The notes under the pieces were generated by a model, which saw only the letters and a list, made by a program, of their open reading frames with translations, did no database searches and had not been told where the DNA came from. From Salinibacterium sp. NG253 (GTDB lineage: Bacteria; Actinomycetota; Actinomycetes; Actinomycetales; Microbacteriaceae), in NCBI RefSeq assembly GCF_015864945.1, contig NZ_JADYWF010000001.1:372378-436377 (forward strand): a DNA stretch of 64,000 bases, in the 5' to 3' direction. Of the stretch, positions 27,687-36,485 are shown one piece after another. Numbering within the stretch: position 1 is the first letter of the stretch; each line of letters starts with the position of its first letter. Made by a program: the position numbers and the translations under genes.

Positions 27687-29153
27687 TCAGCGTGCGGTGA
27701 GGGTGAAATCGCTGTCGGGTCGTGCCAAGCCCTCGATGAAGGCGGCTAGAGAATCTGTGCGAGAGTCGATGCGCCAGTCATTGGTCGAGCGCTCACCCTC
27801 GACATAGGTGGTCACCGCTAGGTTGAACCACGAGATCCCGATGATGTCGTCGTTCTCTGGCTTCGCCAGCGATTCGAAGAGACTGGTCACCCAGTCGGCT
27901 TTGTGGCCACCAGTCTCGGATGCTCCAATTTCCGTCAGGAAGATTGGCTTGTTGGTGATCCGGCGCAACTCGTTCAAACTTGCGTCAAACGTGTAGCTGA
28001 AGGTGAAATCGTTCTCCGGCTTGTACGCGGGGCGAAGGTACCCCGACAGTCCCACCCAGTCCACGTATTCGTCGCCCGGATACAGTCCGTCGAGGAAGCC
28101 CGACGATTGATGGGTCGCCGGAAGGTTGTTGATGATGTTGGGTGCCCAGATCCAGATCACGAGATCGTTGGCCCCCTCCTCGGCGAAGATTTCGTGAACG
28201 TGCTGCCACATCGTGACGAAGTCACCAACGCGGTTCTCGTTAATCGAATTGCCTTGGCCATCTGTCTCGGACCATGGATACCAGACACCGTTCATCTCGT
28301 GGTCCAGTCGGATGCCAAGAGGTAGTCCTGTCGCCACGATGTCCTTCGCGTACTGATGCAAGTAGTCATCGAAGGTTCCCGGCGTGCCCGTTTCAGGATC
28401 GCCGATGATAGCCGGCAACGTGTAGTCAGGCTCTTCTACCTGATCGTTGCCAGAACCGATTGGTCGTGACTCCCAGGTAAGAATCGGAAGTGTTTCCTTC
28501 TCCCACGAACGCGTAACCGCATTGGCTCGGAAGTCCTCATCCCAGCCGCCGAAGTAGCCGACCACGTTCGGGTTGCTGCCCAATTTGGTCGCGGTCGAGT
28601 CATAGGTTGCCCAGTTAAACGGTGCCTGCTCGGTATAGAGACCGAAATACGTCGAGGCGGGATTAACAATTTCTGCCTTCGATGGAGCGGTGATCACCGT
28701 GGGGCCGGACGAGGTGTTCGGCTTACTCGCCGGAGAGGGTGCAGCAACAGTCGAGCTTTCAGCTCGGCTGGCCTGGAGAGCCTTCAAAGTGCCTTCGACA
28801 GACCACAGTTCTTGTTGAATCGCTGCTGATTGCGCGTTCGTTTCTTTGAGATTGTCTTTCGCGATATCAATCGACGACTCAAGCTCGTCTATCTCCGAGA
28901 GCAGATTCTCTTTTTCTGCCTCCCACTCAGCACGCTCCTCAGCCAAGCTATCGGCTTCGAGTACTGTCTTAGCCGCGGTGGTGAGCGTTTGGTTCACCGT
29001 GCTGCTGGGTGAAATCCAGACAAATGCGCTTGTAGCGCCGAGCGTAAGCACGAGCGCGGCACTGCCGACGCCCGTCCAGCGGGTTCGGCTGCTGCTGACC
29101 GCCCACCACGCTGCTGCACCGTTTCGAACATGGGAACTACGAGAAGAAAACAA
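27687..29153 (-). CDS. Membrane-anchored GH26-type glycoside hydrolase
   Basis: A 488-residue protein with a cytoplasmic basic start, one membrane helix (about 28-48), an extracellular coiled coil (about 67-130, rich in Glu/Leu), a Ser/Pro/Thr linker, and a catalytic domain from about 165. It resembles glycoside hydrolase family 26 (mannanase/glucanase type): the acid/base Glu286 is in IRLDHEMNGVWYPW and the nucleophile Glu408 in PIFLTEIGASETGG. Its start overlaps the stop of the GT2 synthase gene by 17 bp. It probably trims or processes the polymer made by that synthase, outside the membrane. Substrate is unknown. Confidence 0.82.
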   Translation of the reverse strand: MFSSRSSHVRNGAAAWWAVSSSRTRWTGVGSAALVLTLGATSAFVWISPSSTVNQTLTTAAKTVLEADSLAEERAEWEAEKENLLSEIDELESSIDIAKDNLKETNAQSAAIQQELWSVEGTLKALQASRAESSTVAAPSPASKPNTSSGPTVITAPSKAEIVNPASTYFGLYTEQAPFNWATYDSTATKLGSNPNVVGYFGGWDEDFRANAVTRSWEKETLPILTWESRPIGSGNDQVEEPDYTLPAIIGDPETGTPGTFDDYLHQYAKDIVATGLPLGIRLDHEMNGVWYPWSETDGQGNSINENRVGDFVTMWQHVHEIFAEEGANDLVIWIWAPNIINNLPATHQSSGFLDGLYPGDEYVDWVGLSGYLRPAYKPENDFTFSYTFDASLNELRRITNKPIFLTEIGASETGGHKADWVTSLFESLAKPENDDIIGISWFNLAVTTYVEGERSTNDWRIDSRTDSLAAFIEGLARPDSDFTLTAR

Positions 29154-30666
29154 TGGAAACCGCCTCTACTGCAAAAATTGAAAAACCGATCACGTAAGGC
29201 CAGGCGGCCTTGGGGTTGAGCCGACGTCGCTGCGGCGTCGGAGCTGTAGCTGCTCGCGTTGACCGCCTCGGAGGTGCTTCCAGCACGGCAACAGCTCCAG
29301 TAGATGTGCTTGGTTCGAAGTCCAGGTCAGCGATCGTCGCACTATCTTGGTCGAGCTGTCCGACGATGAGATCGTTGGAACTGCCTCCCGCATAGGCCCC
29401 AGCCCGGGTGCCCCAGCCGCTGGCGTGGCCCATTCTGAAGAAGCCGATGAGTCGGATAGGCATCAGGAAAGCTGTCGACACGATGATGAAGGCCGGTAAC
29501 CGGAAGAAGTCCATCGGCTTTTCGGAGAGATGCCGAATCTGTCGGATCGCCATGCTCAGTACCGAAGACACCACCATGAGCGCGAGCACGAGAAGCACTC
29601 CACTTTGCACGCCATACTCCGAGAGGAACCCTTCGTAGAAGTTGTACCCCTGACCGCTAATGGCTCGATAGATCCAACCGGCGATAACTCCGGCCAAAAG
29701 GAACGGAAGGATGATGTCCATCAGAAAGAAGACGGCCAGCACGGGAGCGTGCCCCAGCATCCACGGCAGCATGCGAAGCGTGTTGTACTGGCTGCCTCGA
29801 GCCCAGCGCAGTTGCTGCTTGTAGAGCTTCTTGACCTCAAGCGGCGCATCCGTGTAGACGAGTGAGGTGTGCTGGTACACCGTGCGGTGGCCCTCTTGAA
29901 GAGCGAGGTTGGTGAGAGTGCGATCGTCGCTGACTTCAAGAAACACGCCCATGAAACGTTCGTTCATGAAGCGATCCATAACCCGCGTCATGATCGAGCG
30001 ACGGAAGGCAATGGTGCGCCCTGGCAAGCAGCCGACCTGCCCGAGCACGCTTTGAGCGGGCATCGAGTAGAGAGCGCGCGAGTTCTCCAGCCAGTCAGCC
30101 CAGCGAGTGATCCAGCTTCGCTCTGGTTCCAGAATGCGCTGTCGTGTCGTGACGCCACCGACCTTCGCATCAGCGAAGGGCCGCACCAGCTCCGAGAGAG
30201 TGTTTTCGGTCCACACGGTGTCGGAATCGACAAGAACGGTGATGTCGCCTGTCGACAGCTCCGTACCGATCATCACTGCGTTGCGCTTACCGGGAATTGG
30301 CGTGTGCACCCAGCGCACCAACGGAGCGAACTCTTCACTGATGCGTTCCAGCGTGGGGTTCGGCGCACCGTTGATGACGACGATAATCTCCGACGGTTGC
30401 TGTTCGACCATGCGAGCGAGGACATCCCGAAAGAGATCCTCCGGCTCATCGAGCACGGGCACCACTACGCTCGTCGTTCCGGTGAACGTGCCCGTATACG
30501 GACGGTAGCGCGACGACAACACGACTTTGAGCAACCACAGCGCCCAGATGAGCGATGAGTAGATTGCGAACATGTAGATCTCGGGGTGACCCTCGATCAT
30601 GTGGCGAAGTTGCAGAATGAATATGAACACGGATGCCCCCGACATTGTGATTGGAAAGGTGATCAT
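29137..30666 (-). CDS. Membrane glycosyltransferase family 2 (processive polysaccharide synthase type)
   Basis: A 509-residue synthase resembling hyaluronan/cellulose-synthase-like GT2 enzymes. Two N-terminal helices (about 8-20 and 33-50) precede the GT-A domain, which carries SVVVPVLDEPEDL, the donor-binding DSD (147-149), SDDR (246-249) and QQLRW (284-288). Four to five membrane helices follow, then a roughly 80-residue polar cytoplasmic stretch and a final helix ending in VEAVSIVFFS. It starts the operon with the GH26 and Ugd genes. No Shine-Dalgarno sequence is visible; the ATG overlaps the stop of a small upstream ORF. The polymer is not predictable, but the Ugd partner suggests a uronate-containing product. 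Confidence 0.86.
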   Translation of the reverse strand: MITFPITMSGASVFIFILQLRHMIEGHPEIYMFAIYSSLIWALWLLKVVLSSRYRPYTGTFTGTTSVVVPVLDEPEDLFRDVLARMVEQQPSEIIVVINGAPNPTLERISEEFAPLVRWVHTPIPGKRNAVMIGTELSTGDITVLVDSDTVWTENTLSELVRPFADAKVGGVTTRQRILEPERSWITRWADWLENSRALYSMPAQSVLGQVGCLPGRTIAFRRSIMTRVMDRFMNERFMGVFLEVSDDRTLTNLALQEGHRTVYQHTSLVYTDAPLEVKKLYKQQLRWARGSQYNTLRMLPWMLGHAPVLAVFFLMDIILPFLLAGVIAGWIYRAISGQGYNFYEGFLSEYGVQSGVLLVLALMVVSSVLSMAIRQIRHLSEKPMDFFRLPAFIIVSTAFLMPIRLIGFFRMGHASGWGTRAGAYAGGSSNDLIVGQLDQDSATIADLDFEPSTSTGAVAVLEAPPRRSTRAATAPTPQRRRLNPKAAWPYVIGFSIFAVEAVSIVFFS

Positions 30667-30932
30667 CCGCCACGCTGAGGATGCTTCTCAGCGGTGAGTT
30701 GCTTGATTATTGCCCGATGGATTTGCCCACCGCAATACGTGCATTTCGTCGCATTACGGCTCGAGGTGGTCTCACTGGGGTCCGGAGTTCGACGAGCGTG
30801 TCGGCACTTACGCTGTCGCATTTTGCGCCAAATTTTGTACCCCACCACGCGGAAGCGAACTGCTCGGCTCACAGTGCGAACGGACCCAGCGCGGAGTTCG
30901 TCTGACTTTGGGAAAGTGCACGTCAGAATCAC
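30663..30932 (-). CDS. Possible small zinc-ribbon-like leader protein
   Basis: A frame of 89 residues starting at GTG 30932, or about 52 residues from ATG 30821. It ends in KCTYCGGQIHRAIIKQL, a Cys-x2-Cys knuckle with a preceding RKCRHARR, so it could bind zinc. The evidence for reality is its stop codon, which overlaps the GT2 start codon in the ATGA arrangement typical of coupled genes here. Against it, codon use is not clearly biased, Shine-Dalgarno support is weak, and no family is recognisable. It could be a regulator or leader peptide of the polysaccharide operon, or chance. Confidence 0.25.
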   Translation of the reverse strand: MILTCTFPKSDELRAGSVRTVSRAVRFRVVGYKIWRKMRQRKCRHARRTPDPSETTSSRNATKCTYCGGQIHRAIIKQLTAEKHPQRGG

Positions 30933-31175
30933 TTTTCGAGACGGTGCGGCATCCCCAACGAGGGTAGAATAGGTCGTCTGCCTCTAGCGCTCGAGGTGAC
31001 GTTTCCCGACGATGCATGCCCCCGCCGCCCCACGATGGGGTACACGGTTTTTCGACCACCGGGGGACGCTCATTGGCACCATAAGTGGTTACAGGTTTAA
31101 CGCGCCCGTAACATTCGCAGTGGTTTCAGGGCAGCCCGTGCCTCTGGCCGGAACAGCGCGGATATGCCTCAGGCG
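30933..31175. other. Non-coding stretch upstream of the polysaccharide operon
   Basis: A 243-bp gap between glnE and the small ORF with no convincing gene. It should contain the promoter of the GT2/GH26/Ugd operon; TATTCT on the minus strand (30965-30970) is a possible -10 box but no good -35 is evident. A GTTAC...GTAAC inverted repeat with 15-bp spacing (31088-31112) may be a regulator site. Nothing else is supported. Confidence 0.4.
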
Positions 31176-34109
31176 TTACGACCGCGGCACATTGGCGACC
31201 CCATAAAAGCGGCGTTCGAAGACGCGTCGAGCACGACGTGTGGCACGCAGATAGTCCTCTTCGAGCTTGCTCGCTGAGCCCGGCGGATATTCGAGCATGC
31301 GGGCGACGCCTTCGAGTTGAAGTCGATCCGTGGGTAAGACATCCGAGGTCTTCGAGGTCCACAGCGTGATTGCCGACCGTGCGCGGGAAGCGAGAACCCA
31401 CGCTTCACGGAGGCGAGCCGCGTCAGAGGCTGTCACGAGCTTCTCAGCGACAGCGGCATCCAAAGCATCGAGAGTCGAGGTCGTGCGCAGTCCCTCGACT
31501 GTGGCACCGTGCTGGAGTTGCAAGAGCTGCACGAACCATTCGACGTCACTGAGCGAACCCCGGCCTAGTTTGAGGTGGCGGGACGGATCGGCGGCCTGAG
31601 GAAGACGCTCAGACTCCACGCGCGCCTTAATCCTCTTGACCTCACGCACGTCCTGCGGCGAAATCACGGAGGGGTAGCGCACGCGGTTGGCGAGTGCTTC
31701 GAAATCAGTGAGCAATGCTGCGTCGCCGGCGACGCCACGGGCACGCAAGAGCGCCTGGGCTTCCCACGTGAGCGACCAGCGGGCGTAGTAGGCCGCATAC
31801 GAATCGAGGGATCGCACGATGGCGCCATTCTTGCCCTCGGGGCGGAGGTCGAGATCAAGGTCGAGCGGAAGCTTTACGTCCTCAGTGATGCGAGTGAGCC
31901 CCTTGGCGAGCTTGTCGGCTCGTTTGGCAGCTTCTTCGTTAGTACCGTCCGTCGCTCGGTAGACGTACATGACATCAGTGTCGGAGCCGAAACCTGCTTC
32001 GGCTCCCCCGTAGCGGCCCATGGCGATAATCCCGAACTCTATTCCGTCAGGTTCTGGACGGAGAATTGCCAACGCTCCTTCGAGCATCATCGTTGTGACA
32101 TCGCTGAGTCCGCGGCCCAGCTCTTGAATCGTGGTCATCCCCACGATTGAGCCGATGGCCAAACGTAAGATCTCACGGCGACGTGCTGTGCGCAACGCCT
32201 TGGCCGCGGCATCCTCGTGCCCTTTATGCCTCGCCACAATGGCCCGGGCTTCGTCTTGCAACACCGCAAGAGAACGCGGCTTGAGCTCTTTGTCGTGTTC
32301 CAGCCACGCAGCGGCTTCAGGAATCCGCTCGAAAAGCCCGCCCACATATTTGGATGCCGAGAGCACATGAGTCAGTCGCTCTGCGGCCCCGGACGAATCA
32401 CGAAGCATTCGCAAGAACCAGTACGCCTCGCCGAGAGCTTCGCTGAGCCGGCGGAACGCGAGAAGCCCGTAGTCAGGATCGGCACCGTCTGAGAACCACT
32501 GCAGCATCACGGGAAGCAGAGCTTTCTGGATGGTGGCCCGGCGCGAGACTCCCCCGGTGAGCGCCGCAATGTGCGCTAGCGCCCCCTTGGGGTCGAGGAA
32601 GCCAATGGCGGCCAGTCGAGCCACTGCTTGCTCGCTAGAGAGCGCGAGCCCTTCCTCGGGCAGTGCGGCCACAGCCGAGAGCAACGGTCGGTAGAAGAGG
32701 CGCTCATGCAGTCTGCGGACCGCAATCTTGGTGCGCTGCCACTGTTCGGTGAGGTCTTTCGCACTCGTGGCGATACCGGTCGCACGCGCCAGTACACGAA
32801 GTTCATCTGGATCGCGCGGCATGAGGTGAGTGCGGCGCAGCCGGGACAATTGGATGCGGTGCTCCAGCAGCCGGAGAAAACGATAGTCTCGCGCGAACTC
32901 GCCGGCTTCTGTTCGGCCGATGTAGCCGTGCTCGGCAAGCGCGATGAGAGCGCGGAGACTCGAGGTTTGACGCACGCCTTCGTCGCTTTGCCCATGAACA
33001 AGTTGCAGCAATTGCACAGTGAATTCAATATCGCGAAGCCCACCAGGGCCAAGCTTGAGTTGCACGTCTCGTTCCTGCGGCGGAATGTTTTCGGTGACGC
33101 GCTCGCGCATCCTCTGCACCGATGCCACAAAGTTTTCGCGGGACGCGCTCGACCAGACCAGCGGGGCAACGCCCTCAATGTAGCGGCCACCCAGTTCACG
33201 GTCTCCCGCAAGCGGTCGCGCCTTCAAGAGAGCTTGAAACTCCCAGCTCTCTGCCCAACGGTCGTAATACGCCAGATGTGACTCGAGCGTGCGCACAAGA
33301 GCACCGTCTTTGCCTTCGGGGCGAAGGTTGGTGTCAACTTCCCACAGCGCTGGTTCAACCGTGAGGTCTTGGATGCCGCGGATGGTTTGTACCGCCAGAG
33401 GCGTAGCGATCGTGACGGCACGGTCGGCACTTATGCCGTCGGGTTCCGTGACGAAGATGACGTCAACATCCGACACATAGTTCAGTTCTCGCGCGCCGGC
33501 CTTACCCATGCCAATGATGGCAATTCGGGTGGCGGCGATATCGGCCTCCGGGAAATTCACGGAGCGGCGAGCGACGGAGAGTGATGCTTCAAGAGCGGCA
33601 CCCGCCAAATCAGCCAACGCCATCGCCACGCGGTCGACGGCTGCAAGCGGATCTTCTTGCGCAAGATCCCACGCAGTCAGTTTCGCGAGCTCTCGGCGGT
33701 AGCGCACCCGCAAAGCAACCCAGGCGTCTTCGCCCTCGAGATCGTTGGTGACTTCGGTGAGGAGCTCAACGTATTCCTCGGGCGAGTAGGGCTGCGCGAT
33801 GGGTGAACACATCGCGTCGAGTTCTTGCGGGTGCCGTACAAAGAAGTCGCCAAGCCCCGAAGACGCGCCAAGCACCCGCACCAGTCGCACGGCCGCCTCG
33901 TCATTAGCCAACACCGGGCTGAGCTGCTGCGGGGACCCCTCAGAGAGCTCCACGACGAACCGGAGGGCTTGATCGGGGTCCGCGGCGCGCGAAAATAGCG
34001 CTGCAGGCACTTCGGTGCGGTCGAGCGCGAGAAGACGCTCTCGGGCCTCGCTGAGTTCCAAGAAGCCCAGTTTGGCGAGTTCGGTGAGAGTGTATGGCGA
34101 CGTCGACAT
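31176..34109 (-). CDS. glnE: Glutamine synthetase adenylyltransferase/deadenylase GlnE
   Basis: A 977-residue two-domain enzyme that adds AMP to, or removes AMP from, GlnA1 and thus sets its activity with nitrogen status. Two nucleotidyltransferase sites are visible: GARELNYVSDVDVIFV near residue 210 (deadenylation half) and AGFGSDTDVMYV near residue 710 (adenylylation half). Each is followed by the family block, PPQERDVQLKLGPGGLRDIEF in the first half and RHLKLGRGSLSDVEW in the second. It begins 13 bp downstream of glnA2, so the two form an operon. The length is normal for actinobacteria. Confidence 0.95.
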   Translation of the reverse strand: MSTSPYTLTELAKLGFLELSEARERLLALDRTEVPAALFSRAADPDQALRFVVELSEGSPQQLSPVLANDEAAVRLVRVLGASSGLGDFFVRHPQELDAMCSPIAQPYSPEEYVELLTEVTNDLEGEDAWVALRVRYRRELAKLTAWDLAQEDPLAAVDRVAMALADLAGAALEASLSVARRSVNFPEADIAATRIAIIGMGKAGARELNYVSDVDVIFVTEPDGISADRAVTIATPLAVQTIRGIQDLTVEPALWEVDTNLRPEGKDGALVRTLESHLAYYDRWAESWEFQALLKARPLAGDRELGGRYIEGVAPLVWSSASRENFVASVQRMRERVTENIPPQERDVQLKLGPGGLRDIEFTVQLLQLVHGQSDEGVRQTSSLRALIALAEHGYIGRTEAGEFARDYRFLRLLEHRIQLSRLRRTHLMPRDPDELRVLARATGIATSAKDLTEQWQRTKIAVRRLHERLFYRPLLSAVAALPEEGLALSSEQAVARLAAIGFLDPKGALAHIAALTGGVSRRATIQKALLPVMLQWFSDGADPDYGLLAFRRLSEALGEAYWFLRMLRDSSGAAERLTHVLSASKYVGGLFERIPEAAAWLEHDKELKPRSLAVLQDEARAIVARHKGHEDAAAKALRTARRREILRLAIGSIVGMTTIQELGRGLSDVTTMMLEGALAILRPEPDGIEFGIIAMGRYGGAEAGFGSDTDVMYVYRATDGTNEEAAKRADKLAKGLTRITEDVKLPLDLDLDLRPEGKNGAIVRSLDSYAAYYARWSLTWEAQALLRARGVAGDAALLTDFEALANRVRYPSVISPQDVREVKRIKARVESERLPQAADPSRHLKLGRGSLSDVEWFVQLLQLQHGATVEGLRTTSTLDALDAAVAEKLVTASDAARLREAWVLASRARSAITLWTSKTSDVLPTDRLQLEGVARMLEYPPGSASKLEEDYLRATRRARRVFERRFYGVANVPRS

Positions 34110-34122
34110 GGTGACGGAGGGT

Positions 34123-35466
34123 CTAGAGGATCTCTAGGCTGCTCTCCAGTTCGTAAGGGGTGACCTGTGCTCGGTAGGCCTTCCACTCGCGACGCTTGTT
34201 CAGCAGCACGAAGTTGAATACCTGCTCGCCGAGCGTCTCCGCAACGAGCTCGGAGTTTTCCATGATGCTCAGCGCGTGGTTGAGGTTCGACGGAAGCTGC
34301 TCGTAGCCAAGCGCACGGCGTTCGTGCTCCGAGAGGTCACCGACAGCATCTTCGGCTTCGAGCGGGAGCTCATAGCCTTCCTCGATGCCCTTGAGCCCCG
34401 CAGCGAGCAAGAGAGAGTATGCCAAGTAGGGGTTCGCCGCCGAGTCGAGAGCACGATATTCGATACGTGCGCTCTGCCCCTTGCCCGGCTTGTACAACGG
34501 AACGCGCACGAGTGCCGAACGGTTGTTGTGGCCCCAGGTAACGAAACTGGGCGCTTCGTCGCCGCCCCAGAGGCGCTTGTAGGAGTTCACGAACTGGTTC
34601 GTCACTGCCGTGATCTCGGGGGCGTGCTTGAGAACGCCAGCCATGAACTGGCGGCCGACCTTAGACAGCTGGTAGTGACCGCTCGCATCGTAAAACGCAT
34701 TCTGGTCGCCTTCGAAAAGCGACATATGGGTGTGCATTCCCGAACCGGGCTGGCCAGACATCGGCTTCGGCATGAATGTCGCGTAAACACCCTGCTCGAT
34801 GGCGACCTCTTTGATCACGGTGCGGAACGTCATGATGTTGTCCGCCGTGGTGAGGGCGTCGGCGTAGCGAAGGTCAATCTCGTTCTGGCCAGGGCCGGAC
34901 TCGTGGTGGCTGAACTCCACCGAGATACCGAGGTCTTCGAGCATCCGCACCGAACGGCGACGGAAGTCGTGCGCCGTGCCGCCAGGAACGTTGTCAAAGA
35001 AGCCAGCGGAATCAACTGGCTGCGGGCTGCCATTCTTGAGCTTGCTCGACTTGAGAAGGTAGAACTCGATCTCAGGGTGAGTGTAGAACGTGAAGCCGCG
35101 CTCGGCCGCCTTCTCGAGGGTGCGCTTGAGCACATTGCGAGGGTCGGATGCTGCGGGCTGGCCGTCCGGCGTAGTGATGTCGCAGAACATGCGGGCAGTG
35201 GGATCGATCTCTCCACGCCACGGCAGAATCTGAAAAGTGGTGGGGTCTGGGTGCGCGAGCATGTCTGCTTCGTACGCACGTGTGAATCCCTCAATGGCGG
35301 AACCGTCGAAGCCAAGGCCCTCAGCGAATGCACCTTCGATCTCCGCAGGAGCAACGGCAACGCTCTTGAGCGTTCCCACAACATCTGTGAACCAGAGTCG
35401 AACAAATTTGATGCCACGTTCTTCAATTGTGCGAAGAACGAAATCGCGCTGCTTGTCCATTGACAT
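34123..35466 (-). CDS. glnA2: Glutamine synthetase family protein GlnA2
   Basis: A 447-residue GS-like enzyme, the second glutamine synthetase of the GlnA2 type in actinobacteria. It starts MSMDKQRDFVLRTIEERG at ATG 35466, six bases after GAGGA, with a second in-frame ATG two codons later. It carries GLGFDGSAIEGF, HPEIEFYLL, GSGMHTHMSLF and NRSALVRVP. It lacks the DLYELPPEE adenylylation tyrosine region of GlnA1, with LPLEAEDAVGDL at the corresponding place, so GlnE may not modify it. The physiological role may be glutamine or another amine. It forms an operon with glnE. Confidence 0.92.
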   Translation of the reverse strand: MSMDKQRDFVLRTIEERGIKFVRLWFTDVVGTLKSVAVAPAEIEGAFAEGLGFDGSAIEGFTRAYEADMLAHPDPTTFQILPWRGEIDPTARMFCDITTPDGQPAASDPRNVLKRTLEKAAERGFTFYTHPEIEFYLLKSSKLKNGSPQPVDSAGFFDNVPGGTAHDFRRRSVRMLEDLGISVEFSHHESGPGQNEIDLRYADALTTADNIMTFRTVIKEVAIEQGVYATFMPKPMSGQPGSGMHTHMSLFEGDQNAFYDASGHYQLSKVGRQFMAGVLKHAPEITAVTNQFVNSYKRLWGGDEAPSFVTWGHNNRSALVRVPLYKPGKGQSARIEYRALDSAANPYLAYSLLLAAGLKGIEEGYELPLEAEDAVGDLSEHERRALGYEQLPSNLNHALSIMENSELVAETLGEQVFNFVLLNKRREWKAYRAQVTPYELESSLEIL

Positions 35467-35518
35467 TAATGTTCCTCGATCCGTGCTTTGCCGCGAGAGT
35501 GCGACATCGATTCTGCCG

Positions 35519-35530
35519 CTCTAAGGGTAC
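35519..35530 (-). promoter_or_regulatory. GTACCCTTAGAG element upstream of glnA2
   Basis: On the minus strand GTACCCTTAGAG (35519-35530) is nearly identical to GTACCCTAAGAG at 24647-24658 before glnA1. The TACCCT part could be a -10 box. Just upstream a CTAAGG-N9-CCTTAG inverted repeat overlaps it. Seeing it at both GS genes suggests shared control. Confidence 0.35.
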
Positions 35531-35599
35531 TTGTTCCTTAGGGTCTCTGCAGCGCACTCGCCGCCGCAGTAGCCCAATTGAACCCTGCGTCGGTGTCAT

Positions 35600-35605
35600 T
35601 AGACT
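35600..35605 (+). promoter_or_regulatory. -10 box of panB (leaderless)
   Basis: TAGACT ends 7 bp before the panB ATG at 35613, with no Shine-Dalgarno sequence. The same hexamer occurs 6 bp before map. Confidence 0.45.
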
Positions 35606-35612
35606 GGCGGAC

Positions 35613-36443
35613 ATGACTGACTCTGCCGCCGCTGAAGCCCAAGCCAAGCTCAAACGAGTTCGCACTCGCCATTTTCAGACGGCGAAAGAGAACGGAATCA
35701 AGATTGTTGGGCTCACCAGTTATGACCAACTGACTGCGGGAATCTTCGACGAGTCAGGCATCGACTTCCTACTGGTTGGCGACTCCGCTGGCAACAATGT
35801 CTATGGCTACGACACCACCCTGCCGGTGAGCATCGATGATCTGATCCCCCTGACGCGCGCCGTTGCCGGCGCTGTCACGCGAGCCTTTGTCGTGGCTGAT
35901 ATGCCCTTCGGATCCTACGAAACAGGTTCCGAGGAGGCATTACACACCGCGTTCCGCTTCATGAAGGAGACCGGGGCACACGCCGTGAAACTTGAAGGCG
36001 GTGTGCGCAGTGCCGAACAGATCCGACGCATCGTGGACGCCGGTATCCCCCTGATGGCTCACATCGGGTTCACTCCCCAGAGCGAGCACGGCCTCGGTGG
36101 CCACGTCATTCAAGGTCGCGGAGAAGGCTTTGAGCAACTGCTCGCCGACGCTCTCGCCGTTCAAGAGGCCGGCGCCTTTGCTGTCGTGCTCGAGATGGTG
36201 CCCGCGGATGCCGCCGCCAAGATCACTGAAGCACTGTCGATTCCGACGATCGGCGTTGGCGCAGGCCCACACGTTGATGGGCAGCTTCTGGTCTGGACTG
36301 ACTGGGCGGGCCTTACCAAAGGACGCATCCCGAAGTTCGTTAAGCAGTACGCCGATTTGCGCGCAACGCTCGCGGGCGCTGTCGACGAGTACCGCGCCGA
36401 TGTCGCTGCGGGCACGTACCCGACAGAGGAGCACTCCTACTAG
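35613..36443 (+). CDS. panB: 3-methyl-2-oxobutanoate hydroxymethyltransferase
   Basis: A 276-residue enzyme of pantothenate synthesis that makes ketopantoate from 2-oxoisovalerate and methylene-THF. Motifs of the PanB barrel are visible: VGLTSYDQLTAGIFDESGID, LLVGDSAGNNVYGYD (metal-binding Asp), AHTAVKLEGG-like HAVKLEGGVRSAEQI, GHIGFTP-like MAHIGFTPQS, and TIGVGAGPHVDGQLLVW. The start MTDSAAAEAQAK at 35613 fits the family; the open frame that runs back to 35427 lies under a divergent promoter region. Leaderless expression is likely. Confidence 0.95.
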   Translation: MTDSAAAEAQAKLKRVRTRHFQTAKENGIKIVGLTSYDQLTAGIFDESGIDFLLVGDSAGNNVYGYDTTLPVSIDDLIPLTRAVAGAVTRAFVVADMPFGSYETGSEEALHTAFRFMKETGAHAVKLEGGVRSAEQIRRIVDAGIPLMAHIGFTPQSEHGLGGHVIQGRGEGFEQLLADALAVQEAGAFAVVLEMVPADAAAKITEALSIPTIGVGAGPHVDGQLLVWTDWAGLTKGRIPKFVKQYADLRATLAGAVDEYRADVAAGTYPTEEHSY

Positions 36444-36485
36444 AAGTCTCCTCCGCCGGGAACGGCCCCGGAATGCTCCGAGCGT

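Noticed and set aside
31012-31206. Short plus-strand frame at the end of glnE
   Set aside because: It overlaps the glnE 3' end in antisense and shows no motif.
34276-35463. Open frame of 395 codons antisense to glnA2
   Set aside because: Same reasoning: the conserved enzyme is on the minus strand and the plus-strand product shows no motif.
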